A stretch of DNA of 64,000 nt from Thiohalocapsa sp. PB-PSB1 (GCA_016745215.1 CP050890.1:5146001-5210000), one strand, 5' to 3'; shown: positions 15,477 through 24,234, numbered from the stretch's first letter. A program made the numbers and translations. Notes: a model not told the origin generated them from the sequence alone.

Positions 15477-16328
15477 TCAGGATGTCACCCCCAAGGTCTG
15501 ATGAATCTGCCCTACCACCAATGGATGCAACTGAGCGGCCTGCGCGAGTTGTTGCAGATACTGGCGTTCGGCTTCAGTATCAACCTCAATCGCGAGCAAG
15601 GATGCAGCATAAACTTGAGCCGCAACCTCTTGGTTAGGGATTTCAGCGGCAAAGGCATCAATATCAAGAGGCTGTTGCATCTGTTGCAATACCCATTGCT
15701 GCATACCTTGGTCAGCACCGGATTCCTGTAATTTGCTGACAATGCGCTGCATCTCATCGGGAGAAATCTGGCCATCGGACTTGGCAGCATTGATCATACC
15801 CTTCAAGACCAGTTGCGCGGTCGACTCCAATGCCTCCTGCTCGGCGGAATTTTGCGGTGCACGCATCCCAATGGGTACGTCACCGCCGGACCAAGAACCG
15901 GAATTGCCGGCTCCTTTGTCTCCGCCCAAAGCAGCGCCGAGCATGCCACCGATACCACCGCCTTGCTGTCCAGGTATAGCCTGGGCGCCCTCTCCTGCTG
16001 AAGACAGGGCCTTCATCGCAACGCTTGCCAGCACCGCCAGCATACCGCCCTGCACAGCCCCCTTGCCTCCACCAAGCAGTGAGCCGACTAGGGCACCAAG
16101 GCCACCGGCCTGACCCGGACTTTGGGCAACCTGACCCAGGCCGCCCTGCACAGCACCCAGAATACCGCCGAGCAAACCGCCGGCACCGGAAGAACTGCTA
16201 CCGGCTGCTCCGATACCGCCGAATCCAGAGCGCTGCAGTTGCTCCAGCGCGCTGCCGATGCGATTGCCGCCCGATGGCGTCATTCCGTTTTGCATAAAGG
16301 CGCCGACAAGATCTCCGAAGTTGGCCAT
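15477..16328 (-). CDS. DUF533 / TerB-like protein
   Basis: With the ATG at 16328 (MANFGDL, GGAG nine bases upstream) the product is 283 residues. Residues 35-150 are Gly/Ala/Ser/Gln-rich with hydrophobic stretches, likely flexible or membrane-associated. The C-terminal third (about 160-283) is a helical TerB-like domain containing KGMINAAKSDGQISPDEMQRI, where the Asp residues correspond to the metal-binding DG motif, and a second AIEVDTEAERQYL helix pair. This is the layout of YebE-type DUF533 proteins of unknown function. A TTG at 16343 in frame is a less likely start. Confidence 0.8.
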   Translation of the reverse strand: MANFGDLVGAFMQNGMTPSGGNRIGSALEQLQRSGFGGIGAAGSSSSGAGGLLGGILGAVQGGLGQVAQSPGQAGGLGALVGSLLGGGKGAVQGGMLAVLASVAMKALSSAGEGAQAIPGQQGGGIGGMLGAALGGDKGAGNSGSWSGGDVPIGMRAPQNSAEQEALESTAQLVLKGMINAAKSDGQISPDEMQRIVSKLQESGADQGMQQWVLQQMQQPLDIDAFAAEIPNQEVAAQVYAASLLAIEVDTEAERQYLQQLAQAAQLHPLVVGQIHQTLGVTS

Positions 16329-16393
16329 TGTATGTGTCTCCAAAGGTGTTTGTAAGATCGATTCCGATTGGAACGGTCAAGCCCAATACTCGG

Positions 16394-17137
16394 CTACAGT
16401 GGCAGATCGTCGCCCGCCGCAAGCTTCAGCACCCGATCCGCACGCCCCTGATTTACCGCAATCTCCAGCAAGCCAAATGCATTGCGATACCAAAAAGCGG
16501 TGCCCACGGGTACCTCACAGAATGTGCGAGCAAAACAAACCTGATGATGACCGATCCGCAATACCCTGTCAGTGGCCACCTCATCGGCACGCACACCACT
16601 GATCAGATTACCATATACATCGACATAACAAACCTTAGCCAATGCAAAAGGCCAATCGGAACCGACCAGAGTCGGGATTTGGGCAGGAGAAGAGTCGGGT
16701 AGATCTCCCTGTACTATTTGCGCGGCTAAGGGTGCAAAAAGATCACGGCCATGAAAGCTGTCGGACAGCGCGGGCGGACGCCATTGCACCCGAAACACTT
16801 GGACCGAATCACAACCGCGAAGACAGGGTACCAGCAATCCGTTGTCTGGTCCGATCAGCCAGTCATTGCCCACACGTGCTGCTAAGACATTACGCGACCC
16901 ACCGACACCTGGATCGACAACGCACAAATAGAGCGTGGCGGACGGCATGCGCTGCATCAGGCTCGGTAAAAAAAAACCTGCCAGATCAGGCCGGAACGGC
17001 ACAAGGTCCGATAATAGGGGAATAATCGGGACATTCTCGGCCAGTGCGGCCAATAGCAGGCGCAATTGCCCGGTGTATGGACCATCACCAAAGTCAGTGA
17101 CCAGGGCAATACGTCGAGGCGGTTGTGTTAATTTCAT
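16394..17137 (-). CDS. SAM hydroxide adenosyltransferase (SAM hydrolase) family protein
   Basis: A 247-residue member of the DUF62 / SAM-dependent halogenase-like family, which hydrolyses S-adenosylmethionine to adenosine and methionine. Characteristic motifs are VTDFGDG (13-19, substrate Asp15), VVDPGVGGSRN (about 73-83), GPDNGLL (about 95-101), SFHGRDLFAPLAA (about 126-138) and VDVYGNLISG. The chlorinase/fluorinase-specific loops are not evident, so hydrolysis is the likely reaction. It ends 65 bp before the DUF533 start on the same strand and may be cotranscribed with it. Confidence 0.86.
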   Translation of the reverse strand: MKLTQPPRRIALVTDFGDGPYTGQLRLLLAALAENVPIIPLLSDLVPFRPDLAGFFLPSLMQRMPSATLYLCVVDPGVGGSRNVLAARVGNDWLIGPDNGLLVPCLRGCDSVQVFRVQWRPPALSDSFHGRDLFAPLAAQIVQGDLPDSSPAQIPTLVGSDWPFALAKVCYVDVYGNLISGVRADEVATDRVLRIGHHQVCFARTFCEVPVGTAFWYRNAFGLLEIAVNQGRADRVLKLAAGDDLPL

Positions 17138-17211
17138 CGCGGACTGATGAATATACGCGATAGAAATAGGATAGAAAAGGATTTCGAGCCGCGGAGCAGA
17201 TTAAGTGGAAT

Positions 17212-17377
17212 AAGGCGATTTCTGTCAAGATCAAGCAATGGGCCACCTGGATTGTCTTCTCGTCCAATCTCGACGGTCGCGATAACCCGTCCGTAGAGTT
17301 ACTACGCGGGTTATCGCTTCGCGAAGGCGAACGAGCATCCGGCACCAGTTGGTATGTTTCTCTAGGGCAATCGCCTA
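17212..17377 (-). repeat. AGGCGATT foldback (MITE-like) repeat, copy 2, with a nested palindrome
   Basis: Ends are AAGGCGATTTCTGTC and GGGCAATCGCCTAA on the plus strand. The interior shares the blocks TCTTCTCGTCC, TCGCGAAGGCGAA, ATCCGGC and CAGTTGGT with the copies at 57261-57377 and 59914-60032. At 166 bp it is about 48 bp longer. The extra length is a palindromic insert with 11-bp arms GCGATAACCCG (17279-17289) and CGGGTTATCGC (17307-17317). It lies 66 bp downstream of rplQ, with the GCC-x-AGAGAAAC end toward that gene. Confidence 0.8.
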
Positions 17378-17414
17378 AAAAGCCCGGCTCGGCCCAGCCA
17401 TTTCATAGCTTTGT

Positions 17415-17442
17415 AAAAAAACCCTCACAAACAGGTGCAATG
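17415..17442 (-). terminator. Weak candidate terminator after rplQ
   Basis: On the minus strand a seven-T run follows a small imperfect stem (ACC...GGT) directly after the rplQ stop. The stem is short, so this is only a candidate for the end of the alpha operon; the foldback repeat downstream could also contribute. Confidence 0.3.
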
Positions 17443-17443
17443 G

Positions 17444-17833
17444 TCAGTCGTCGTTTTCATAGACGGCTTCATCAAGCGGCCGATCAACCAACTCCACATA
17501 GGCCATAGGCGCAGCATCACCGGCGCGGAATCCGCACTTGAGAATACGCAGGTAACCGCCGGGACGAGATTCATAGCGTGGACCAAGTTCGCTGAACAAC
17601 TTTCCTACTGCTTCCTTGTCGCGCAGCCTTGAGAAGGCGAGCCGTCGATGATGCACGGAGTCTTCTTTGCCGAGAGTGATCAAGGGCTCAGCAACACGGC
17701 GCAATTCTTTGGCCTTGGGTAAAGTTGTTTTGATCAGTTCATGACGAATCAGAGAACCCGCCATGTTTCGAAACATGGCATCACGATGGGCACTGTTCCG
17801 ATTCAGTTGTCTTCCAGCCTTGCGATGGCGCAT
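17444..17833 (-). CDS. rplQ: 50S ribosomal protein L17
   Basis: A 129-residue L17 beginning MRHRKAGRQLNRNSAHR, the invariant family start, with MFRNMAGSLIRHELIKTT (20-37). It binds 23S rRNA near the exit-tunnel rim. It is the last gene of the alpha operon, 18 bp after rpoA, and is followed by a foldback repeat. Confidence 0.97.
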   Translation of the reverse strand: MRHRKAGRQLNRNSAHRDAMFRNMAGSLIRHELIKTTLPKAKELRRVAEPLITLGKEDSVHHRRLAFSRLRDKEAVGKLFSELGPRYESRPGGYLRILKCGFRAGDAAPMAYVELVDRPLDEAVYENDD

Positions 17834-17851
17834 GGTTCGTCTTCCGCTTGT

Positions 17852-18865
17852 TTACTTGACCATCAGTTCTTCGATATTCTCGGGCGGCCAATTATCTAAC
17901 CGCATACCGAGGGAGAGTCCGCGCGTAGCGAGTACATCCTTAATCTCGGTCAGGGACTTTTTGCCAAGGTTCGGGGTCTTCAGAAGCTCGACCTCGGTCC
18001 TTTGGATCAGATCTCCAATGAGATAAATATTTTCGGCTTTCAAGCAGTTCGCCGAACGCACGGTCAGTTCCAGTTCGTCTACCGGACGCACCAGGATAGG
18101 ATCGAATGGTGGCTCCTCAGGAACATGGTCAACCGTTGTTTCTGTCCCGACCGCCTGATCGAGATCCACAAAACTTGCCAACTGATCCCGCAAAATGCCG
18201 GCCGATCGTTGAATGGCATCCTTAGGATCAATCGTGCCATTGGTCTCGAGATCGACAACTAAGCGATCGAGATCGGTCCGCTGCTCGACGCGCGCTGATT
18301 GCACTTCGATTGCAACTCGTCGAATCGGGCTGAATGAGGCATCTAGCGGCAATTTGCCAATCGGACAATCCTCGCCGAACTCTGCTTCACGCTGCGTTGC
18401 GGGTTCGTACCCCAGCCCACGACGTATTGTCAGTGACATGCTTAGTTCGATATCACCCGTCAGGTTTGCGATCACCAGTTCGGGATTCGCAATATCCGCA
18501 GTATGGTCGATTGCAATATCCGCAGCGGTGGCCGGCCCAGGTCCAACCTTGCTCAGTGTGAATGTTGCTTCGTCACGGCCATGTAACGTAATGGCGAGTT
18601 GCTTTAGATTCAGTAGAATCTCTAGTACGTCTTGTTGCACCCCTTCCATGGTCGTGTACTCATGCAATATTCCCTGGATTTCAACTTCGGTCACTGCATA
18701 GCCTTCCATGGATGATAGAAGAATCCTGCGCAGCGCATTCCCCAGCGTGTGCCCGAAGCCTCGTTCTAAGGGCTCCATGGAAACCTTAGCGCGGTGTAGG
18801 CTACCTTTGACCGGCTCCACCTTAACGATGCGAGGCTTTAAAAATCCGGTACTGACATCGACCAT
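17852..18865 (-). CDS. rpoA: RNA polymerase alpha subunit
   Basis: The 337-residue alpha subunit scaffolds RNA polymerase assembly. The N-terminal dimerisation domain includes LERGFGHTLGNALRRILLSS (33-52). The C-terminal domain (about 255-320) has VRSANCLKAENIYLIGDL and LLKTPNLGKKSLTEIKDVL, which contact UP-element DNA and activators. Length and motifs are ordinary. It follows rpsD by 21 bp. Confidence 0.98.
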   Translation of the reverse strand: MVDVSTGFLKPRIVKVEPVKGSLHRAKVSMEPLERGFGHTLGNALRRILLSSMEGYAVTEVEIQGILHEYTTMEGVQQDVLEILLNLKQLAITLHGRDEATFTLSKVGPGPATAADIAIDHTADIANPELVIANLTGDIELSMSLTIRRGLGYEPATQREAEFGEDCPIGKLPLDASFSPIRRVAIEVQSARVEQRTDLDRLVVDLETNGTIDPKDAIQRSAGILRDQLASFVDLDQAVGTETTVDHVPEEPPFDPILVRPVDELELTVRSANCLKAENIYLIGDLIQRTEVELLKTPNLGKKSLTEIKDVLATRGLSLGMRLDNWPPENIEELMVK

Positions 18866-18886
18866 AAAAACGCCCCTGGACTACGC

Positions 18887-19507
18887 TTATTTGGAGTAAA
18901 GTTCGACAATCAAGGATTCGTTGATATCTGCCGGCAGGTCGGCCCGGTCGGGAATGCGTTTGAACACGCCCTTGAAAGCCTTGCTATCTACTTCGACCCA
19001 ATCCGCGAAACCATACTGCTCTGCAAGGGCGACAGCACTCTGTATACGAACCTGTTTTTTCGCCTTGTCGCGAACTTCAACCTCGTCTTCCGGCGAAATG
19101 GTATAGGACGGTATCGATACAACTCGACCGTTGACAAGAATACCTTTGTGACCGATCAACTGGCGAGCCTCTGCACGCGTAGAACCAAAACCCATACGAT
19201 AGGCGACGCTATCTAAGCGGGTTTCCAGAAGTTGCAGTAGGTTTTCGCCGGTCGCACCTTTTTTGCGCGCAGCCTCTTGATAATAATTACGGAACTGTTT
19301 TTCCATTACGCCATAAACGCGGCGTACCTTTTGCTTCTCGCGCAGCTGCAGGCCGTAATCGGAGATGCGGCGTCGACGGTCTTGCGACTGGCCGGGCGCT
19401 TTCTCCATCTTGCACTTGGTCTCTAAGGATCTCGCACGGCTCTTAAGCCCAAGATCGACACCTTCACGTCGAGCCAGCTTGCAGGTTGGTCCTGTATACC
19501 TTGCCAT
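18887..19507 (-). CDS. rpsD: 30S ribosomal protein S4
   Basis: A 206-residue primary 16S rRNA binder. It begins MARYTGPTCKLARREG and carries the S4 RNA-binding domain (about 95-160: LETRLDSVAYRMGFGSTRAEARQLIGHKG without gaps). In E. coli S4 represses its own alpha operon; I did not identify the pseudoknot target here. It is 81 bp after rpsK. Confidence 0.97.
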   Translation of the reverse strand: MARYTGPTCKLARREGVDLGLKSRARSLETKCKMEKAPGQSQDRRRRISDYGLQLREKQKVRRVYGVMEKQFRNYYQEAARKKGATGENLLQLLETRLDSVAYRMGFGSTRAEARQLIGHKGILVNGRVVSIPSYTISPEDEVEVRDKAKKQVRIQSAVALAEQYGFADWVEVDSKAFKGVFKRIPDRADLPADINESLIVELYSK

Positions 19508-19588
19508 GTCAGTCTGTTCTCTCGTTACCTGTTCTCGTATCGGCGATCTGAAAATCGACAGTCGGCGACTTGAAGTCCGCGTTATGCG

Positions 19589-19975
19589 TTAGACGCGCCG
19601 TTTCTTAGGCGGGCGGCAACCATTATGCGGGATGGGTGTCACGTCAGTGATACTGGTCACCTTGAAGCCGGCGCTGTTCAGTGCCCGCACTGCCGACTCG
19701 CGCCCCGGACCTGGTCCCTTGACATTGACGTCAAGATTCATCACCCCGAACTCTTTTGCAGCGGCGCCCGCCCGAGATGCCGCTACTTGGGCAGCAAAAG
19801 GTGTACTTTTGCGTGAACCACGGAAACCAGAGCCTCCGGCTGTAGCCCAGGCAAGCGCATTCCCTTGACGGTCGGTGATAGTGATAATAGTGTTGTTAAA
19901 GGAAGCATGGACATGGGCAATCCCGTCCGCAACCTGTTTTCTAATCTTCTTTTTGGTACGAGCTGGCTTCGCCAC
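19589..19975 (-). CDS. rpsK: 30S ribosomal protein S11
   Basis: A 128-residue S11 of the 30S platform with GIAHVHASFNNTIITITD and the C-terminal PIPHNGCRPPKKRRV. The start codon is GTG (19975), preceded by GGAG at 8 bp. That Shine-Dalgarno lies in a 20-bp tandem duplication that also spans the rpsM stop. Confidence 0.96.
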   Translation of the reverse strand: MAKPARTKKKIRKQVADGIAHVHASFNNTIITITDRQGNALAWATAGGSGFRGSRKSTPFAAQVAASRAGAAAKEFGVMNLDVNVKGPGPGRESAVRALNSAGFKVTSITDVTPIPHNGCRPPKKRRV

Positions 19976-19981
19976 TGGTTG

Positions 19982-20021
19982 ATCTCCAAAAGGCCTATGT
20001 CATCTCCAAAAGGCCTATCGC
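19982..20021 (-). repeat. 20-bp tandem duplication carrying the rpsK Shine-Dalgarno
   Basis: Two adjacent 20-mers on the plus strand, ATCTCCAAAAGGCCTATGTC and ATCTCCAAAAGGCCTATCGC, differ at two positions. On the coding strand each contains TTTTGGAGAT, so the ribosome-binding site of rpsK is present twice. The upstream copy overlaps the last rpsM codons and stop. Confidence 0.85.
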
Positions 20022-20371
20022 TTGATCGGCCTGCGCGGACCTTTGCGGGTACGTGCATTGGTTTGTGTGCGCTGTCCGCGTAGCGGTAATCCACGACGGT
20101 GCCGGATGCCACGGTTACAACCAAGGTCCATCAGACGCTTGATGTTCATTGAGACTTCTCGCCGCAAATCACCCTCGACAGTGTATTGCCCGACCGCTAC
20201 TCGCAATCGTTCGATTTCTTCCTCTGAGAGATCCTGCATTTTTGTGGCGGTTGGTACATTCGCCTGCTGGCAAATCTTCGCTGCCAGAGGGCGGCCTACA
20301 CCGTAGATAGATGTCAGCGCAATGATCGTATGCTTACGATCCGGAATATTCACTCCAGCAATACGGGCCAT
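20015..20371 (-). CDS. rpsM: 30S ribosomal protein S13
   Basis: A 118-residue S13 with MARIAGVNIPDRKHTIIALT at the start, the helix-two-turn-helix region, and the basic tail RGQRTQTNARTRKGPRRPIK that contacts P-site tRNA. It is the first gene of the alpha block, 91 bp after rpmJ. Confidence 0.97.
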   Translation of the reverse strand: MARIAGVNIPDRKHTIIALTSIYGVGRPLAAKICQQANVPTATKMQDLSEEEIERLRVAVGQYTVEGDLRREVSMNIKRLMDLGCNRGIRHRRGLPLRGQRTQTNARTRKGPRRPIKR

Positions 20372-20462
20372 GCTGACTAAACTCCTGAGGAATCGAGGTA
20401 AAAGTAAAACTGCAAGCCGGCTAGTATAACATTTTTCGATGGCTGGTCAAACAGAGTCATTA

Positions 20463-20576
20463 TTAGCCTTGCCGTTGCTTGTGGCGTCGATCTTTGCAGA
20501 TCACACGAATGGCACCGTTGCGCCGGATTACCTTGCAGTTACGACAGATTTTTTTGACGGATGCACGAACTTTCAT
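20463..20576 (-). CDS. rpmJ: 50S ribosomal protein L36 (zinc-ribbon form)
   Basis: A 37-residue protein starting MKVRASVKKICRNCK at 20576. The zinc ligands Cys11, Cys14, Cys27 and His32 are all present (CRNC...CKDRRH), so this is the zinc-containing form. It lies 61 bp after secY, the usual end of the spc operon. Confidence 0.95.
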   Translation of the reverse strand: MKVRASVKKICRNCKVIRRNGAIRVICKDRRHKQRQG

Positions 20577-20637
20577 CTGATTTCTCCAAAGATATGCAGC
20601 GAGGGCATTTTGAATAATCGGCGCACCAAACGGCCAT

Positions 20638-21990
20638 TCATCGCAGCATCCCACCCCCAGGTGTTTTGAGGTTGGATTTTTTCATCAACCCCTCGTACTG
20701 ATGAGGTGTTAAATGGGCAGAGACTTGAGCGATGAAATCCATCACGACGACGACAACAATAAGCAATGACGTACCACCAAAGTAGAATGGCACATTCCAG
20801 CCGACGATCAGAAACTCTGGAAGCAAACACACTGCGGTGATGTAAAGAGCACCCGCCGCTGTCAATCGCGTCATCACCTTATCGATGTAACGCGTTGTCT
20901 GTTCACCAGGACGAATACCAGGGATGATTGCTCCCGACCTCTTTAAGTTTTCGGCCATGTCTTTGGCGCTGAATACGAGCGCCGTATAAAAAAAACAGAA
21001 GAAAATGATCGCTGCAGCGTACAGAATCACGTAAACAGGCTCTCCAGGAGAAAGCTTACTCGTAATGTCGGCGATCCAGCGAAAATCTTCCGACTGGCTG
21101 AACCATTGCCCAAACAAGCCAGGAAAGAGAATAATGCTAGAAGCGAAAATCGGTGGAATGACGCCAGCCATATTCAGTTTAAGCGGCAAGTGTGAGCTTG
21201 GTGCCGCTAACATTTTTCTGCCTTGCTGTCGCCGCGCATAATTGACCGTAATGCGACGTTGGCCGCGTTCGACAAAGACTACGAATGCGGTAACTGCCAA
21301 CGCCATGGCAAATAGAACCAGAACAGACAGCGCATTCATCTCACCAGTGCGCACCAAGTCCAGGGTACCGCCAACGGCCGCAGGCAGACCGGCGACAATA
21401 CCTGCGAAGATAATCAACGAGATACCATTGCCCACACCACGTTCGGTGATCTGTTCACCCAGCCACATCAGGAACATAGTCCCGGTGACCAATGACACCG
21501 CCGCAGTAAATACGAAACCTGGCCCCTGCGTGACCACAAGCGCAGATCCCCCTGCGGTTTGTCCTTGCAACGCTACAGAGATACCAATCGCTTGGAAGCT
21601 CGCCAATCCGACTGTGCCATAACGGGTATATTGTGTGATCTTGCGACGACCAGACTCCCCCTCTTTTTTCAGTTGCTCGAGGCTCGGGATGACCGCGCTC
21701 ATCAACTGCATGATAATGCTCGCAGAAATATAGGGCATGATACCCAGAGCGAGGATACTGGCACGCTCCAGGGCGCCACCAGAGAACATATTGAACATAC
21801 CGAGAATCGAGCCCTGATTCTGATCGAATAAGATCGCCAATGCCTCAGGGTTCACGCCTGGTACAGGGATGAAAGTACCGATTCGGTAGACCAGCAATGC
21901 ACCGACGACAAACAAAAGCCGCTGTCGCAGCTCGGTATACCTGCCCATACTACTGAAGGACTGTGCAACAGAGGCGCTGCTCTTTGCCAT
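20638..21990 (-). CDS. secY: Protein translocase subunit SecY
   Basis: A 450-residue channel subunit of the SecYEG translocon with ten predicted membrane helices. Hallmarks are the N-terminal ELRQRLLFVVGALLVYRIG, the plug-region INMFSGGAL-like FNMFSGGALERAS, and IMQLMSAVIPSLEQLKKEG in the second helix/loop. SecE is encoded 27 kb upstream in the same cluster. It lies between rplO and rpmJ, 61 bp from each. Confidence 0.97.
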   Translation of the reverse strand: MAKSSASVAQSFSSMGRYTELRQRLLFVVGALLVYRIGTFIPVPGVNPEALAILFDQNQGSILGMFNMFSGGALERASILALGIMPYISASIIMQLMSAVIPSLEQLKKEGESGRRKITQYTRYGTVGLASFQAIGISVALQGQTAGGSALVVTQGPGFVFTAAVSLVTGTMFLMWLGEQITERGVGNGISLIIFAGIVAGLPAAVGGTLDLVRTGEMNALSVLVLFAMALAVTAFVVFVERGQRRITVNYARRQQGRKMLAAPSSHLPLKLNMAGVIPPIFASSIILFPGLFGQWFSQSEDFRWIADITSKLSPGEPVYVILYAAAIIFFCFFYTALVFSAKDMAENLKRSGAIIPGIRPGEQTTRYIDKVMTRLTAAGALYITAVCLLPEFLIVGWNVPFYFGGTSLLIVVVVVMDFIAQVSAHLTPHQYEGLMKKSNLKTPGGGMLR

Positions 21991-22051
21991 GTTTAAAAGC
22001 CGCTGGTTAGTTTACTGATTCGTGTTGGGGCGCAGAGAGATTGCTGCACCC

Positions 22052-22486
22052 TCACTCTTCGATTGACCCACCGGCCGCTTCGATCGCTGCTCGTGCGCCA
22101 GCCGTCACTCCAATACCTTGGACTCTCACAGCACGCTCGATCACCCCGGATTTGATCAGCTTTACTCTCTTGATCTTCTTATCGATCAGGCCCGCCGCAT
22201 GCAAAGTCTGAAGATTGACTTGATCGCCATCAACCTGAGCGAGTTCGGCGAGTCGAATTTCATCCGTGCTGTTTGCTTTACGAGAATGAAAACCGATCTT
22301 CGGCAAGCGCCTCTGGAGGGGCATCTGACCGCCTTCGAAACCAACCTTATGGAAACCACCAGCACGAGATTTTTGTCCCTTATGGCCGCGACCACAGGTT
22401 TTGCCTAAACCGCTTCCTATGCCGCGACCAACCCGCTTGCGCTTACTTTTACTGCCTTGGGCAGGTTTGATATCATTCAGACGCAT
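22052..22486 (-). CDS. rplO: 50S ribosomal protein L15
   Basis: A 144-residue L15 with MRLNDIKPAQGSKSKRKRVG at the N-terminus, the glycine-rich GRGIGSGLGKTCGRGHKGQKS loop split around 20-40, and the C-terminal GVTAGARAAIEAAGGS motif. It is one base after rpmD, so translation is likely coupled. Confidence 0.97.
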   Translation of the reverse strand: MRLNDIKPAQGSKSKRKRVGRGIGSGLGKTCGRGHKGQKSRAGGFHKVGFEGGQMPLQRRLPKIGFHSRKANSTDEIRLAELAQVDGDQVNLQTLHAAGLIDKKIKRVKLIKSGVIERAVRVQGIGVTAGARAAIEAAGGSIEE

Positions 22487-22487
22487 G

Positions 22488-22679
22488 TCAAGCTTCCTCT
22501 ATCAATTCAACCATGTACGAGACTCTATTCAACATGCCTCTGGTGGCCGCAGTGTCCTCCACTTCAACCACCTGATGCATACGACGCAGGCCAAGCCCCC
22601 GCACACAGGCGCGATGTTTCTTGTTGCGCCCGTAGATGCTGCGAACCTGTTTTACTTTCATGATTTTCTTTTCGGACAT
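22488..22679 (-). CDS. rpmD: 50S ribosomal protein L30
   Basis: Starting at the ATG at 22679 the product is 63 residues with VKQVRSIYGRNKKHRACVRG and LGLRRMHQVVEVEDTAATRG, the two conserved L30 segments. An upstream in-frame start at 22718 would read through a tandem repeat and is rejected. Confidence 0.93.
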   Translation of the reverse strand: MSEKKIMKVKQVRSIYGRNKKHRACVRGLGLRRMHQVVEVEDTAATRGMLNRVSYMVELIEEA

Positions 22680-22694
22680 ATCGATATTCTCTAT

Positions 22695-22737
22695 CCGTAC
22701 ATCAGCCCGGCCGTACATCAGTCCGGCCGTACATTAG
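22695..22737 (+). repeat. 16-bp tandem repeat between rpsE and rpmD
   Basis: Units CCGTACATCAGCCCGG and CCGTACATCAGTCCGG are followed by a partial CCGTACATTAG. The array lies in the 123-bp rpsE-rpmD gap, which is long for this operon. A small hairpin with arms CTTCGCC/GGCGAAG follows at 22744-22765. Confidence 0.8.
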
Positions 22738-22802
22738 GCAAGGCTTCGCCTCGCCTTTGGCGAAGTTGCGACAGGTTGCTAAACCAGCTGAACCCTGGAA
22801 GA

Positions 22803-23309
22803 TCAGCCTAGGATGTCTTCAACGGTCAATCCACGCTTGGCGGCAACCATCTCGGCGTCGGCCATCCGAGCGAGCCCCTCAATCGTTGCCCGCACCACAT
22901 TCATCGCGTTATTGGTACCAATGCATTTAGCCAAAACGTTCTGAACGCCCACCACCTCGAATACAGCACGCATTGCGCCACCAGCAATAATGCCAGTACC
23001 TTCAGAAGCCGGCTGCATGTACACCTTGGCCGCTCCATGACGACCAATCATTGGATATTGTAGGGTTGCCCCCTTAAGACGAACATCAATCATATTCTTG
23101 CGCGCCGATTCCATGGCTTTTTGAATAGCGACTGGTACTTCGCGGGCTTTACCCGTGCCGAACCCGACTCGGCCCTTACCATCACCGACAACCGTAAGCG
23201 CACCGAAGCCGAACACACGTCCGCCTTTGACTACTTTTGCAACTCGGTTGACGGAAATCAGCTTTTCTAGTAGGTCGTCGCCTTCGGACTTTGGGTTATA
23301 ACTTGACAT
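22803..23309 (-). CDS. rpsE: 30S ribosomal protein S5
   Basis: A 168-residue S5 from the ATG at 23309 (MSSYNPKSEG; GAGGA 7 bp upstream). It has the double-stranded RNA-binding domain VKGGRVFGFGALTVVGDGKG and the C-terminal VVRATIEGLARM. The start lies within the end of rplR (stop at 23320 is 10 bp upstream). The longer frame to 23336 overlaps rplR and is less likely. Confidence 0.95.
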   Translation of the reverse strand: MSSYNPKSEGDDLLEKLISVNRVAKVVKGGRVFGFGALTVVGDGKGRVGFGTGKAREVPVAIQKAMESARKNMIDVRLKGATLQYPMIGRHGAAKVYMQPASEGTGIIAGGAMRAVFEVVGVQNVLAKCIGTNNAMNVVRATIEGLARMADAEMVAAKRGLTVEDILG

Positions 23310-23319
23310 CAATGCGTCC

Positions 23320-23676
23320 TCAGAACTGAAGTCCATTCTCGCGAGCAGCGTCTGCTAACGCTTTAACGCGGCCATGGTATTTGAAACCAGCACGGTCGAA
23401 GCTGACGCGTTCGACGCCGGCTGCCCGAGCACGGTCCGCAATGATCTTACCGATGGCGGCAGCAGCACTGATATTACCGGAATAGCCGTCCGCAGCGTCA
23501 CGAAACGTCTTTTCAATGGTAGAAGCACTTGCCACTACCTGGTTCCCATCGGGAGAGATAAGCTGCGCATAGATATGTCGCGGCGAGCGAAAAACGCATA
23601 GCCTGTAGGCACCGATTTCACGCATCTTTGCGCGTGAACGTCTTGCGCGACGCAAGCGCGAGTTCTTCTTATCCAT
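23320..23676 (-). CDS. rplR: 50S ribosomal protein L18
   Basis: A 118-residue 5S rRNA-binding protein with the basic N-terminus MDKKNSRLRRARRSRAKMRE and the FDRAGFKYHGRVKALADAAR C-terminal motif. It lies between rplF (11 bp) and rpsE (10 bp) in the normal spc order. Confidence 0.97.
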   Translation of the reverse strand: MDKKNSRLRRARRSRAKMREIGAYRLCVFRSPRHIYAQLISPDGNQVVASASTIEKTFRDAADGYSGNISAAAAIGKIIADRARAAGVERVSFDRAGFKYHGRVKALADAARENGLQF

Positions 23677-23687
23677 TGTCTATCCCC

Positions 23688-24221
23688 CTACTTCTTCTTC
23701 GCTTCTTTACGTACGACCTGCTCATCTGTATATCGCACGCCTTTACCCTTGTATGGCTCCGGTGGGCGTTTGGAGCGAATCTCTGCGGCTACCTGACCCA
23801 CCTGTTGCTTATCCACGCCTTTAACAATGATTTCTGTTGCCGATGGAGTCTCGATCTCGATACCCTGAGGAACCGGATAGTCGATCGGATGAGAATAACC
23901 AAGTGAAAGGTTTAGTACCTTACCTTTTGCTTGAGCCCGATAGCCAACGCCAATCAGGCTTAGCCTGCGCTCAAAGCCATTACTGACTCCCACCACCATA
24001 TTATTCAGTAATGCGCGCATGGTGCCAGCCATAGCCCAGCAATCACCCTTGTCGGAGACCGGCTCGACCACGAGTGATTGCTCTTCGGCTCTAAGAAGTA
24101 CGCTTGGATGTAAATGATGTGACAAAGAACCCTTTGGGCCTTTCACGGTCACGTCAGCTCCATTGATTTTTACATCGACGCCGGAAGGCAGACGGATCGG
24201 TGCTTTTGCAATTCTTGACAT
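23688..24221 (-). CDS. rplF: 50S ribosomal protein L6
   Basis: A 177-residue L6 from the ATG at 24221 (MSRIAKAPIRLPSGVDV) with the second-domain signature SKRPPEPYKGKGVRY near the C-terminus. The frame extends to 24293, but that part overlaps rpsH and is not L6-like. Confidence 0.96.
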   Translation of the reverse strand: MSRIAKAPIRLPSGVDVKINGADVTVKGPKGSLSHHLHPSVLLRAEEQSLVVEPVSDKGDCWAMAGTMRALLNNMVVGVSNGFERRLSLIGVGYRAQAKGKVLNLSLGYSHPIDYPVPQGIEIETPSATEIIVKGVDKQQVGQVAAEIRSKRPPEPYKGKGVRYTDEQVVRKEAKKK

Positions 24222-24234
24222 CGTCGATATAACC

